Below are positions 1 to 10,183 of a stretch of 64,000 bases of DNA, piece after piece (position 1 is the first letter of the stretch; every line of letters begins with the position of its first letter). The notes beneath the pieces were generated by a model. That model did not search any database and had not been told where the DNA came from. It saw only the letters and a list, made by a program, of their open reading frames with translations. This DNA comes from Methylosarcina fibrata AML-C10. GTDB taxonomy: Bacteria > Pseudomonadota > Gammaproteobacteria > Methylococcales > Methylomonadaceae. The translations under genes were made by a program, and so were the position numbers. The DNA is taken from contig NZ_KB889965.1 in NCBI RefSeq assembly GCF_000372865.1, forward strand, positions 3,207,450 through 3,271,449, given 5' to 3'.

Positions 1-1331
1 GGATCGATCAGCGCGAACGCCATGCAGTGAAAAGCCAGATCCCACGCCGCAAACCAGGGATATTCCCAGGTATCGGGCATCGACAGCACGTCGCCGGCCC
101 GAAGATGCGTCCAGCACCTGTTACGGCCGGACTTGCGGCGGTCCGGAGCCGGCACGCGGTCGCCCTGCAGCCAGCGCAATACGTCGTAATGGAAGAACTG
201 TTTGGACCAGATCATGCCGGCCATGGCCTGGCGAAAAAGGCGCCGATCATGTTCGTCCGCTTCCGGCAGAATACTCTCATAAAAGCAGTCGGCTTCTTTA
301 AGCCGCCGTGCGAATACCGCGGCGGCGCCTTCGAAAGGATCGCTTTCAAGGCCGGCCGTAAGCACCATATCGATGCGGCGCATGCCGCCTGCGGGAACGG
401 TCAGCACGGTCCAGGCGGCGCTTTTGGTGCCGGTCAGCGCCGGATTCACGGCTCCGGTCTCGCCCTCGATCACGCGGCGATGAAACCCGTCTTTGACGAA
501 GGCCGATGAATCGGCGCAGCCCCACAAGCGCCGGCCGTTGCTTTCATTCTCGGTAAACAGAAGCTCGGCCGGTTGCAGGCCGTGCAGCCGATATTCGCCA
601 AGGTGCGGATGCGAGGACTTGATCGTCCAGGCGCCGCTTTCGGGATCTTCCCTTTCTAGGCAAGGCTTGTCCGATTCCGCCGCTTGCCAGCTCCAGGTGT
701 TACGGAACCACAAAGTCGGCAGCACGTGGAGAACCGCATCGTCCGGGCCGCGATTGAAGAGGGACACCCGGATATGGATTTTATCGGTCGCGGCCTTGGC
801 GTATTCGATGGCGACGTCCCAGTACCGGTTGCCGGCAAACACGCCCGTGTCGAGCAGGCTGAACGGCGGGTCGTGCCGGCTGCGCCGTTGGTTTTCCACC
901 ACCAGTTGCCGATACGGATAGGCGGCCTGGGGGTATTTGTAGAGATATTTCAGATAACTGTGGCTCGGCGTCGCCTCGTCGTAAAAATAATATTCCTTGA
1001 CGTCTTCGCCGTGGTTGCCCTCGGCGCCGGTCAGGCCGAACAGGCGCTCCTTCAGGATCGGATCCTGGCCGTTCCACAGCGCCAGGGCGAAGCACAGCCG
1101 TTGTTTTTCATCCGAGATGCCGCCGAGCCCGTCCTCGTTCCAGCGGTAGACGCGGGAGCGGGCCTGATCGTGAGAAAAATATTCCCAGGCCGAACCGTCC
1201 GGACTGTAATCTTCCCGGACCGTGCCCCAGGCCCGTTCCGCCAGATAAGGCCCCCACAGACGCCAGTTTTGCCTGCCCAGCCGTTGATTTTCAAGCCGTT
1301 GCCGTTCTGGGTCGATGCTGTTAAAGATCAT
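1..1331 (-). CDS. Glycoside hydrolase, MGH1/GH63-like (3' end cut by window)
   Basis: An open frame starts at the ATG at 1331 (MIFNSIDPERQRLE) and runs off the left edge without a stop. The N-terminal half contains WGPYLAERAWGTVREDYS, then a segment with HDQARSRVYRWNEDG and later PWFAAWDLAFH. These resemble bacterial glucosidases annotated as MGH1-like or GH63-like clan GH-G enzymes, which cleave glucosides or mannosylglycerate-type solutes with an (alpha/alpha)6 barrel. The catalytic C-terminal half is outside the window. It lies 114 bp downstream of the GMC oxidoreductase on the same strand and may be the last gene of the same operon. The family call is moderately safe; the substrate is unknown. 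Confidence 0.75.
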   Translation of the reverse strand, partial: MIFNSIDPERQRLENQRLGRQNWRLWGPYLAERAWGTVREDYSPDGSAWEYFSHDQARSRVYRWNEDGLGGISDEKQRLCFALALWNGQDPILKERLFGLTGAEGNHGEDVKEYYFYDEATPSHSYLKYLYKYPQAAYPYRQLVVENQRRSRHDPPFSLLDTGVFAGNRYWDVAIEYAKAATDKIHIRVSLFNRGPDDAVLHVLPTLWFRNTWSWQAAESDKPCLEREDPESGAWTIKSSHPHLGEYRLHGLQPAELLFTENESNGRRLWGCADSSAFVKDGFHRRVIEGETGAVNPALTGTKSAAWTVLTVPAGGMRRIDMVLTAGLESDPFEGAAAVFARRLKEADCFYESILPEADEHDRRLFRQAMAGMIWSKQFFHYDVLRWLQGDRVPAPDRRKSGRNRCWTHLRAGDVLSMPDTWEYPWFAAWDLAFHCMAFALID

Positions 1332-1445
1332 GGTAATACTCCGCTGTTCTGATTAGGATCGGAATTGCCTTGTCGCCTTCCGTCGAATCGGGACCGGCCG
1401 GAACATCGCCGATCCCGCGCCCAAAGTCATCGAATGGACAGCCGG

Positions 1446-2942
1446 TCATGCCGGAATTCTCCCGGCGATGTGATCGGCCGTACGTAAGGCCCAGGCATAA
1501 ATCGTCAAGGCCGGATTGACGCGGCTGCTGCGCGGCAGGATGCTGCCGTCCACGGCATACAGGTTATCCAGACCGTGAACTTTCCCGTTGCGGTCGACCA
1601 CGGAGCGGGCCGGATCCTCACCGGCCAGCAGGGTGCCGCAGGCATGCGCCGTGCCGGCCAGAGGCACGGATTGGATGAAGCTGAGGCAGCCCGCCCCGCG
1701 CAATGCCCGGCGGAAACTCCGGATCATCCTTTCATGCTCCAGCATCAACTCGGGAAACCGTTCGGGATCGTAGTCCAGTTTCGGCCAGCGGGCCTCGCCG
1801 TTGCTTCCTGCCGCATAAATCCGGTTATCCGCATCCGAACCGTCCTCGGTCTGCAGAAAGAAGCCATAGGCGCGCGCTGCCAACGGCCGTGCCATCCGCC
1901 TGGGCAGAAAGCCCGGAATCAATGCGCTCAGCACGTCCTCGCCGAATCCCAAAGGCTGAATACTGCCGTGCGGAAACTCGTCGTTCAGCCACAGAACGGT
2001 TTTCCGCAGCCTGTCGCTCTTTTTTCCGGGCGACAGCGCCATCATGGCGGTCAGCAGATGACGTTTGAAATAACGTCCGACGCTTTTCGCACAAGGCAGC
2101 CTCGCCGCCAGACCGTGGAACTCGAGATAATCCTGCAGCAGCCTCGGCGAATGCAGGGCGCCGGCCGCCAACACGACGCCGCCCGCCCGGCAGTGCCGGC
2201 CGTCTTCGAGCTCGACTCCGGCTATCCGGAGCGGATCGGACGGGTCGGCGATCAACCGGGCTACCACCTGGCCGGTGATCAATTCGAAATTGCCGGCTCC
2301 CTGAATTTGTTTCAGAAAAACGTGTTCGCCGTCGGCTTTCAGCCCCCGGCACGAAGCGAACCCGTCAAAATGGCTGACTTCGTGGGCTTCGCCCAGAATG
2401 GCCGGCTTTAACGCCAGCGGCAGAGGCCGGCTGCGCCAGCCGCTCTCTTGCCGATTGACTCGGTCCAGCAAGTTTTTCAGGTCCGGTTCGACGTCGAAAC
2501 AGCGCACTCCAAGCAATGCTTCGGCCTCGGCGTAGTAAGGCTCCAGATCCCGGTAGGACAAGGGCCAACCCAGGCATTTAAAGCCCGTCTGAGGTTCGAA
2601 TTCGCTGCGGTCGAACCGGAGCAGGGCCGCTCCGTACCATTTGGTTTTCCCGCCCAGGTTGAAATATTCTTCCGGGACAAAGCGCCGGTCGTTTCTGTCC
2701 AGCCAGGGCTCCTTGCTCTTGAAGACTCCGCTTTCGATCACTTTTCTGAAATCGAGAGTCGAGCCGTCACTCGGCAGAGCCTTCCCCTTTTCCACCAGCA
2801 GCACTTTTTTTCCGGCTTTGACCAGACGGTAGGCGGCCGCACAGCCGCCGGCGCCCGAACCGATGACGATAACGTCGTAATTCACCGGAAACGCCTTAAT
2901 CTGACCTTGCCGTTCATACGGAAGCCTCGAGACGCTGTCCAT
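1446..2942 (-). CDS. GMC-family FAD-dependent oxidoreductase
   Basis: The protein has 498 residues. The N-terminus carries the Rossmann FAD-binding motif (YDVIVIGSGAGGCAAAYRL) and the C-terminus ends with the GMC signature (NLYAVDGSILPRSSRVNPALT). A conserved-type His lies in GTAHACGTL. GMC enzymes oxidise alcohols or sugars using FAD. The ATG at 2942 is chosen because GGAGG sits five bases upstream; a TTG 18 bp further upstream opens the longest frame but lies inside the preceding gene. The upstream SDR gene stops at 2944, so the two are tightly coupled. An SDR plus GMC pair suggests sequential oxidation of a polyol or sugar, but the substrate is unknown. Confidence 0.88.
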   Translation of the reverse strand: MDSVSRLPYERQGQIKAFPVNYDVIVIGSGAGGCAAAYRLVKAGKKVLLVEKGKALPSDGSTLDFRKVIESGVFKSKEPWLDRNDRRFVPEEYFNLGGKTKWYGAALLRFDRSEFEPQTGFKCLGWPLSYRDLEPYYAEAEALLGVRCFDVEPDLKNLLDRVNRQESGWRSRPLPLALKPAILGEAHEVSHFDGFASCRGLKADGEHVFLKQIQGAGNFELITGQVVARLIADPSDPLRIAGVELEDGRHCRAGGVVLAAGALHSPRLLQDYLEFHGLAARLPCAKSVGRYFKRHLLTAMMALSPGKKSDRLRKTVLWLNDEFPHGSIQPLGFGEDVLSALIPGFLPRRMARPLAARAYGFFLQTEDGSDADNRIYAAGSNGEARWPKLDYDPERFPELMLEHERMIRSFRRALRGAGCLSFIQSVPLAGTAHACGTLLAGEDPARSVVDRNGKVHGLDNLYAVDGSILPRSSRVNPALTIYAWALRTADHIAGRIPA

Positions 2943-2943
2943 C

Positions 2944-3762
2944 TCATCCTCCGCCTTCAAAGCCCGGATACAATGTCATGCCGCCGTCGACGTACAAAGT
3001 GGCGCCCGTGACATAGTCCGACTCGTCGGAAGCCAGCCAGACCGCCGCTCTGGCAACGTCTTCCGGCTCGCCGATGCGCCGGTACGGAATCAGCTTCAGC
3101 AGAGCCTCGACTTCTTCCTGCGTATCCCTGGCCTCGTAATTGATCGGCGTCTTGATCGCGCCCGGCGAAATGCCGTTCACCCGGATTTTATGCACGGCCA
3201 GTTCCTGCGCCAGCGTTTTCATCAGCATGCCGACGCCGCCTTTGGACGCGGCGTAATTGGCATGGCCGGCCCAGGGGATGACGTCGTGCACGGAAGACAT
3301 GCAGATGATTTTCCCCGTCGACCGGGAAAGTTCCGGCACGCGGCCGCGCCGGAGAAACTCCCGGGCCGCCTCCCGGGCGCAAAGAAACTGACCGGTCAGA
3401 TTCACCTCGATGACCTTGTTCCATTGTTCCAGGCTCATGTCGACCAGGGCGGCATCCTGCTGCAAACCGGCGTTGTTGACCAGAATGTCCACACTGCCCC
3501 AATGTTCCACGGCCGTCCGGAACATGGCTTTGACCTGATCTTCCCGGCTGACGTCGGCTTCGAAGACGATCGCATCCCCGTCCCTGCCGCGAATACGGCG
3601 AGCCAGGGTTTCCGCCTGATCCAGCCCCGACAAATAGTTGATGACGACCTTGGCGCCGGCATGGGCCAGGGCTTCGGCGACGGCCGCTCCGATGCCGGTA
3701 TTGGCGCCGGTCACGATGGCCCGCTGGCCGGTCAGGGGCCGATAATCGTTAGGAATGTTCAT
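2944..3762 (-). CDS. Short-chain dehydrogenase/reductase (glucose 1-dehydrogenase-like)
   Basis: This 272-residue classical SDR has the cofactor motif TGANTGIG near residue 18, the NNAG motif, and a catalytic Ser followed by YAASK. The C-terminal half contains RVNGISPGAIKTPIN and GATLYVDGGM. The overall pattern is that of glucose 1-dehydrogenase-type SDRs, which oxidise sugars or alcohols with NAD(P)+. It follows the DoxX gene after 52 bp with no visible terminator and is coupled to the downstream GMC oxidoreductase, so it probably belongs to the bufferin transcript. The substrate cannot be read from the sequence. Confidence 0.88.
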   Translation of the reverse strand: MNIPNDYRPLTGQRAIVTGANTGIGAAVAEALAHAGAKVVINYLSGLDQAETLARRIRGRDGDAIVFEADVSREDQVKAMFRTAVEHWGSVDILVNNAGLQQDAALVDMSLEQWNKVIEVNLTGQFLCAREAAREFLRRGRVPELSRSTGKIICMSSVHDVIPWAGHANYAASKGGVGMLMKTLAQELAVHKIRVNGISPGAIKTPINYEARDTQEEVEALLKLIPYRRIGEPEDVARAAVWLASDESDYVTGATLYVDGGMTLYPGFEGGG

Positions 3763-3814
3763 ACAATGGCTTCCTGTTAAGATCGATGGAATGAAGCCGG
3801 ACGCTCTCGGGCGG

Positions 3815-4300
3815 TCAACGGCCGTTATCGAAAAAATGTTTGCCGATCCAGTAATCCAGCGACAATTTGCCGGGTCCGTGCAGCAGGGCGGCCAGCAGCA
3901 TGAGGCCCCAGACCTTGTGCTGCTCGAGCCCCGCCGCGCCGAGATCGGGATAGGAAATCACCGCGACGACGTTGTAGCAGAACAGGACCAGCGCGGCGAA
4001 CCGTCCCGCCAGTCCCAGGGCCAGCAGCACCGGAAACACCAGTTCGACGAAAGTGCCGAGCCAAGCGGCCGCGTCCGGCGGCAGCAGAGGGACGGCGTAT
4101 TCGTTTTCAAACAGATAAAGGGTACTGTCCCAGGTTTGAATTTTTGTCGTGCCCGCCACCCAGAAGGCATAGGCTACCCAGACTCTCAATAACAGATCGG
4201 CGACGGGCGCGGCAAAATCCAGCCAGGCGATCACTTTTTTCAGCTCTCCCGCCAGCAAGGCCGTGCGGGTTGCAAATGGAGTATACATAGACGTATTCAT
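3815..4300 (-). CDS. DoxX-family membrane protein of the bufferin operon
   Basis: A protein of about 161 residues with four hydrophobic segments, including FAAPVADLLLRVWVAYAFWV and FVELVFPVLLALGLAGRFAAL, typical of DoxX/DoxD inner-membrane proteins. DoxX proteins commonly accompany DUF2282, DUF692 and DUF2063 genes in bufferin loci; a role in redox or quinone chemistry, or in export, is proposed but unsettled. The ATG at 4300 is preferred because AGAGG lies eight bases upstream; the in-frame ATG at 4306 is too close to it. It begins 16 bp after bufC, which supports co-transcription. Confidence 0.87.
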   Translation of the reverse strand: MNTSMYTPFATRTALLAGELKKVIAWLDFAAPVADLLLRVWVAYAFWVAGTTKIQTWDSTLYLFENEYAVPLLPPDAAAWLGTFVELVFPVLLALGLAGRFAALVLFCYNVVAVISYPDLGAAGLEQHKVWGLMLLAALLHGPGKLSLDYWIGKHFFDNGR

Positions 4301-4316
4301 TGGCATATCCTCTTGG

Positions 4317-5087
4317 TTAAACCGAATAAAAACCGGTGAAAAGCCCTTTCTCGAAGCAGAACCGAAGCGTTTCCGCCACGTCGAACCCGGGATCTTTCCG
4401 GCACGCCTCCGAAACGGCCTGCATCAGCGGCAGCCCCGACTGCAATCCGGTCAGAAAACGGCATCGGCCGACGTCCAGCGTCTCCATCGCCACCGCCCAA
4501 ACCGGCCGGAACACCAACAGCCGGCAGCCGCCCTCGTTCAGGTCGATCGGGCCGTCGTCGGGACGGTCTTCCTGATTGGCCCGCCAGATGCGCTCAATCG
4601 GATAATCGGAAGCCAAAAGGCGCACCGCCGGATGCAGCCGGAAGCCGAGGCGGCCGTAAGACGTCTCCGGAACCTGCGCCAACGCGTCGGCGTTAAGCCC
4701 GACGCCGTCCGCTTCGTGGTAAGCCTCGTGCCGATACCACTCCAGCCTCGCCGTATCGGCAAGGTAAGGCAGACCTCCGGCAGGCCGATAGCTTTCCAGA
4801 AATTCCGGAAACTTCCGTCCGAAGGTCAAAAGACAGCCCGAACGGGGCGGATGCCGGCGGACATAATCCCGGCCGAGGCGCAGGAAAAAATCGCCGCCGA
4901 CCAGTTTGTGGATCACGGGATACACGCCGCAGAGCGCTTCCGTCAGACCCTGCATCGTATTGTTGCGGTAGATCGCCAGCCGCCGGGCCGGCTCGATTCC
5001 GTTCGACCGGACGCCGAACGGAACACTCTCCTGCTCTTCGAACACGAAGCCGGTAAATTCCCGCTGCAATTCATGCAACCTGTTCAT
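4317..5087 (-). CDS. bufC: DUF2063-family bufferin maturation partner BufC
   Basis: This 256-residue protein starts at an ATG with GGGAGG five bases upstream. The N-terminal part (LHELQREFTGFVFEE, then RLAIYRNNTMQGLTEAL) matches the DUF2063/HvfC N-terminal domain, which partners the MNIO enzyme and presents the precursor peptide. MbnC in methanobactin synthesis plays the comparable role. The gene overlaps bufB by 17 bp, indicating translational coupling. Family membership is well supported by sequence and neighbours; direct contact with BufA is inferred from the family. Confidence 0.9.
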   Translation of the reverse strand: MNRLHELQREFTGFVFEEQESVPFGVRSNGIEPARRLAIYRNNTMQGLTEALCGVYPVIHKLVGGDFFLRLGRDYVRRHPPRSGCLLTFGRKFPEFLESYRPAGGLPYLADTARLEWYRHEAYHEADGVGLNADALAQVPETSYGRLGFRLHPAVRLLASDYPIERIWRANQEDRPDDGPIDLNEGGCRLLVFRPVWAVAMETLDVGRCRFLTGLQSGLPLMQAVSEACRKDPGFDVAETLRFCFEKGLFTGFYSV

Positions 5088-5946
5088 ACCGGCCTCCCAT
5101 CAATGCTTGCGCTTTCGCCGCTTCCTGCAGCAGAACGGCCAGCGGCGGCAGATCGGCATCCCATTCGATCAGCACCGGCTTAGGTCCCATGAGCCGCAGG
5201 GCGGCTTCATACAGGCGCCAGACGTCCTCGCAAACCGGACGATCGTGCGTGTCTATCGCGATTTCCCTTCCCGCCCAACGGTTAACGGCGTGCCCCGCCA
5301 GATGGATTTCCAGGACGCGTTCGGGCGGAATGCGGCGAAGATAATCCAGAGCGTTCCTGCCGTGATTCCGGCAGGACACGTACACGTTGTTGATGTCGAG
5401 CAGAATCCCGCAACCCGTTCGCCTTGAAAGTTCCGACAGAAACTCGCATTCCGCATAGGTCGAATCCAGGTATTCCAGATAACTCGACGGATTTTCGAGC
5501 AAGATCTGCCGGCCCAGAAACTCCTGTACCCGGTCGATGCGCCGGGCCAGATGGCCAAGCGTCTCGTCGGTGTAGGGCAAAGGCGACAGATCGTTGAGGA
5601 ACACGCCGCCGAACGAGCTCCAGGACAGATGTTCCGACACCAGCCCCGGCTCGATCCGGTCGACCAGACGCTTTAGCCTCTGCAAATGCGGCCGGTCCAG
5701 GGCATCCGTCGAACCCAGCGACATGCCGACGCCGTGCAGGCTTATGGGATAGTCTTCCCGGATCTTTTCCAGAAAGAACAGAGGCTCGCCGCCCCGCCCG
5801 AAATAATTTTCGCTGTGCACTTCAAACCACGCCGCTGCCGCCGGTCTTTGCTCGAGAATTTCCTGGTAATGCGAAGGCCTCAATCCGATTCCGGCCGAAG
5901 CCGGAACCGACGTGCGGGCGCGAGCGGAAGGGATGGGCTGCGCCAT
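5071..5946 (-). CDS. bufB: DUF692-family multinuclear iron oxygenase (MNIO) BufB
   Basis: This 291-residue TIM-barrel protein belongs to DUF692 (MNIO), the family of MbnB. Candidate iron ligands are visible: His71 in SLHGVGMS, His106 in SEHLSWS, Glu151-Asn152, Asp184 in LLDINN, His215 and His219 in EIHLAGH, Asp232/His234/Asp235 and Glu261/Asp263 in EWD. MNIO enzymes convert Cys of RiPP precursors to oxazolone/thioamide or thiooxazole groups. The ribosome site TAGGAG overlaps the bufA stop codon, so bufA and bufB are coupled. The precursor next door has four Cys, as expected of a substrate. Confidence 0.93.
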   Translation of the reverse strand: MAQPIPSARARTSVPASAGIGLRPSHYQEILEQRPAAAAWFEVHSENYFGRGGEPLFFLEKIREDYPISLHGVGMSLGSTDALDRPHLQRLKRLVDRIEPGLVSEHLSWSSFGGVFLNDLSPLPYTDETLGHLARRIDRVQEFLGRQILLENPSSYLEYLDSTYAECEFLSELSRRTGCGILLDINNVYVSCRNHGRNALDYLRRIPPERVLEIHLAGHAVNRWAGREIAIDTHDRPVCEDVWRLYEAALRLMGPKPVLIEWDADLPPLAVLLQEAAKAQALMGGRYEQVA

Positions 5947-5955
5947 GGCCCGCTC

Positions 5956-6240
5956 CTATTGGGCTTCCGCCCGGGAAGCTTCCAGACGGCCGCCGACGAT
6001 CCGCTCGCAGGTTCCTTTCGGCAAAGCGATAAAAGCATCTTCCTGGCCGTCCTTTAAAGAATGGCCGGCGCAGGCATTGGACAACGTCTTGCAATCGTTT
6101 TTGCCCGCCTGGGCAACGCCGTAACATTTTTCAAGGTCTGCCTTTTCCGCGGCCAACGCCGAAGAAGAGAAGCCGCCCACGGCGCCGGCCGCGATAACGG
6201 CCGCCAGAGAGGTGGTGATGAGGCTTTTTACGTTGTTCAT
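5956..6240 (-). CDS. bufA: Bufferin precursor, DUF2282-type RiPP
   Basis: This 94-residue protein has a Sec signal peptide (about residues 1-30, ending SSSALA) followed by a short mature part with four Cys at 39, 50, 57 and 78. Their spacing (EKCYGVA, NDCKTLSNAC, KGTCERI) is the bufferin/DUF2282 pattern. In studied bufferins some Cys become thiooxazoles and the peptide binds copper in the periplasm. The gene has GGAG seven bases before its ATG and lies nine bases before bufB. The sigma54 promoter about 60 bp upstream suggests induced rather than constitutive expression. Confidence 0.92.
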   Translation of the reverse strand: MNNVKSLITTSLAAVIAAGAVGGFSSSALAAEKADLEKCYGVAQAGKNDCKTLSNACAGHSLKDGQEDAFIALPKGTCERIVGGRLEASRAEAQ

Positions 6241-6274
6241 GAGTTTTCTCCGTTAGTGATCAATTTAAGGGAAC

Positions 6275-6291
6275 CCCGGTTTTAAACCGGG
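6275..6291. repeat. 17-bp palindrome in the bufA leader
   Basis: CCCGGTTTTAAACCGGG has perfect 8-bp arms around one base. It lies between the sigma54 core promoter and the bufA start, so it would fall at the start of the transcript. It could be a repressor site or a 5' stem protecting the mRNA. Function is inferred only. Confidence 0.55.
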
Positions 6292-6301
6292 CAAACAAGA
6301 T

Positions 6302-6320
6302 AAAGCAACGGCTGTGCCAA
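6302..6320 (-). promoter_or_regulatory. Sigma54 promoter of the bufferin operon
   Basis: Read on the minus strand, the sequence is TTGGCACAGCCGTTGCTTT. It contains the -24 element TGGCAC and the -12 element TTGC, with exactly ten bases between the invariant GG and GC, as the sigma54 consensus requires. Transcription would start near 6293, giving a leader of about 53 nt before bufA. A sigma54 activator gene is divergently encoded 280 bp away, which strongly supports the assignment. Confidence 0.85.
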
Positions 6321-6483
6321 TCCGGTTAAAACTGCCTTTTTTAGCTTAAATACAATGGCTTGCACTAATACTTACGACTCAAATCCAATGCCCGGATGTA
6401 TTTCGAGCCGCCATTTGTCGTGGCCGCCGCAAATAATTGCGGGTTGATGTCCGGCGGGTTAAAGCATAAGATGAATCGAAAAT

Positions 6484-6528
6484 CCTTACGGTTGTCCGAA
6501 CGGTCTGCATGATCCCATGGACCGTAGG
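6484..6528. promoter_or_regulatory. Candidate activator-binding inverted repeat
   Basis: CCTTACGGT at 6484-6492 is mirrored by ACCGTAGG at 6521-6528. Inside it CGGTC (6501-6505) is mirrored by GACCG (6520-6524). The site lies 165-225 bp upstream of the sigma54 core on the bufA side, a normal distance for an enhancer site, and just ahead of the activator gene. Binding is inferred. Confidence 0.4.
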
Positions 6529-6550
6529 AAGCCGATGCCCCGATTCCCTG

Positions 6551-6580
6551 AACAAAAAGAGCCTACGGCTTGTTTTTTAT
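6551..6580 (+). terminator. Terminator-like hairpin upstream of the sigma54 activator
   Basis: AGCC-TAC-GGCT is flanked by an A-rich 5' side and TGTTTTTT on the 3' side, so it could act in either direction. No plus-strand gene ends just before it, so it may insulate the activator gene or act as an attenuator. Weak call. Confidence 0.3.
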
Positions 6581-6603
6581 TTTTATTTCCCGGGTGACGC
6601 TCG

Positions 6604-8520
<1,917 letters not shown>

Positions 8521-8701
8521 TTGCAGAGGCCGTCAATAATTGAGGACAAGCGCTGCCGAAAGACTCTCCTTACAGACGAGTTGGAACCGATAAGGTGACG
8601 AAAAAACAAGCGATTGTTCTTTAATTTTATTCAACCGGGGCACCTGGCATGCATTTCGCCTGTCGATTGTTATGTTATGAACGATAGGAAACCAGACAAT
8701 C

Positions 8702-8965
8702 ATGCTTAAAATTACTTCCGTAGAGAATGCGTCGGCCGAAAGACTGCTGGTCGTCGAGGGGCGTTTGGTGGGTCCGTGGGTCAAGGAACTGGAAACCGCC
8801 GTCAGCGGCCTAGGTACGATACCCGGCTGCATGTACATCGACGTCGCCGCGGTCAGCTTCGTCGATACCCGAGGCATCAGGCTGCTGCACCGGCTGATGA
8901 ACCAGGGCGTGGTCCTGCAGTCCGTCTCTCCGTTCGTTCAGGAGCTCTTGAACATGAAGCCTTGA
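8702..8965 (+). CDS. Small STAS-domain protein
   Basis: This 87-residue protein consists of one STAS fold (RLLVVEGRLVGPWVKELE, then YIDVAAVSFVDTRGIRLLHRL), as in anti-sigma-factor antagonists and lipid-transport accessory proteins. In phosphorylatable antagonists a Ser or Thr sits in the loop before the second half; here the loop reads FVDTRGI, with a Thr. It follows the sigma54 activator by 181 bp on the same strand and ends before a palindromic repeat. No partner kinase is visible. It could be a truncated family member, being shorter than the usual 100-110 residues. Confidence 0.7.
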   Translation: MLKITSVENASAERLLVVEGRLVGPWVKELETAVSGLGTIPGCMYIDVAAVSFVDTRGIRLLHRLMNQGVVLQSVSPFVQELLNMKP

Positions 8966-8970
8966 ATGGC

Positions 8971-9054
8971 AGTGGTAGGGTACGCACCGCGTACCTTTAT
9001 CAAGACATACTGAATATCAAGCTCCTAATGGTACGCGGTGCGTACCCTACCACT
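8971..9054. repeat. Palindromic repeat pair (BIME-like), copy 1
   Basis: Two perfect 25-bp inverted arms (8971-8995 and 9030-9054) each contain the self-complementary core GGTACGCGGTGCGTACC. A second copy of the same design lies at 15574-15652. The structure resembles REP/BIME elements spread by RAYT transposases; no such transposase is in the window. Confidence 0.8.
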
Positions 9055-9062
9055 ACGATAAG

Positions 9063-9098
9063 GAAGACCTGCCCGGTTTTGAAACCGGGCAGGTCTTC
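9063..9098. terminator. Bidirectional hairpin between convergent STAS and gloB genes
   Basis: A 36-bp inverted repeat with 17-bp arms (GAAGACCTGCCCGGTTT and its complement) and a two-base centre. It lies between two convergent genes, where a shared terminator is expected. The run of T after the stem is short, so termination is inferred from position and stability. Confidence 0.6.
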
Positions 9099-9176
9099 TA
9101 CGGCCCAGCCCCCTAACAGTTGGAACCGTCCACGATACCGGCATCGCCCGAATCCTTGCCTGTTGCCGACAAGCGC

Positions 9177-9941
9177 TCAAAAACGGTCCTTCAGCCGCCG
9201 GGTTTCGGCAAAAACGTCCATCGGCGGCCGCCGGCTCATGCCGACGTGTTTTTGCAATTCCGGGCTGTCTTCCCGGAAAAACGGATTGGTCGCCAGCTCT
9301 TCCGCCACGGTGGTCGGCACGGTCGGCCGGTTTTGCCGCCGCAGCCGTTCGACCTCTTCCATCCGTCTTTGCAGCGCGGGATTTTCGGGCTCCACCGTCA
9401 ACGCAAAGCGTCCGTTCGCCTGGGTGTATTCGTGAGTGCAATAGATCCGGGTATCGCCGGGCAGGACTTTCAACTTCTGTAAAGAATGCCACATTTGTTC
9501 GGCGGTGCCTTCGAACAGGCGGCCGCAGCCCATGGCGAACAAGGTGTCGCCGCAAAAAAGCAGCCGGTCTTCGGCAAAATGATAAACGATGTGCCCCCGG
9601 GTGTGGCCGGGCGTGAACAGGATGCCGGCCCGGTGCCGGCCCAGCGAAACGGTATCGCCCTCCCGAACGGCGCGGTCGATGCCGGGAATCCGGTCCCGGT
9701 CTTCGTATCCCCCGATGATCGTGCAACCGGTCTGCTGTTTGAGCTCCAGATTGCCGTTGACGTGGTCCCAGTGGTGATGCGTATTGAAGATGGCGGTCAG
9801 GCGCCATCCCTTGCGCTCCAGAAACTCCAGCACCGGCGGCGCCAGCGCCGGATCGACCGCGGCGGTTTCCAGAGACGCCGGATCATGAAGGATATGGATG
9901 TAGTTGTCGGTCAACACCGGCAGCGAAACGATTTCGAGCAT
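9177..9941 (-). CDS. gloB: Hydroxyacylglutathione hydrolase (glyoxalase II)
   Basis: This 254-residue metallo-beta-lactamase-fold enzyme has the metal motif THHHWDH near residue 55, a second His in FTPGHTRGH, Asp in FCGDTLF and His in YCTHEYT. It hydrolyses S-lactoylglutathione to lactate and glutathione in methylglyoxal detoxification. The length is normal for GloB and the C-terminal domain is complete. The ATG at 9941 is chosen over a GTG nine bases upstream because AAGGGTGG gives good spacing. It is convergent with the STAS gene. Confidence 0.93.
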   Translation of the reverse strand: MLEIVSLPVLTDNYIHILHDPASLETAAVDPALAPPVLEFLERKGWRLTAIFNTHHHWDHVNGNLELKQQTGCTIIGGYEDRDRIPGIDRAVREGDTVSLGRHRAGILFTPGHTRGHIVYHFAEDRLLFCGDTLFAMGCGRLFEGTAEQMWHSLQKLKVLPGDTRIYCTHEYTQANGRFALTVEPENPALQRRMEEVERLRRQNRPTVPTTVAEELATNPFFREDSPELQKHVGMSRRPPMDVFAETRRLKDRF

Positions 9942-10183
9942 GACAGCCACCCTTGAAAAGCATTAAAACAAAGCATTGGACATTGTTGTTTCCGGCCCAT
10001 CTTATCTCGTTGCTATCCGAACCCCTTCTTCGATATACCCAGCCGGAATACGCTGTCGGCAACGATCGATAGGCGTCTTTTTCGTTACGCCGTGGGCGCA
10101 ATTTAAATAAAATGCAGTCATTCGCCTGATTCCCCGATCTAATCAATTTAAAACGTAATCAACCGGACAGAGGAGAGTGTCTT

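Noticed and set aside
684..1352. 222-codon open frame on the plus strand
   Set aside because: The minus-strand frame over the same bases encodes a recognisable glycoside hydrolase.
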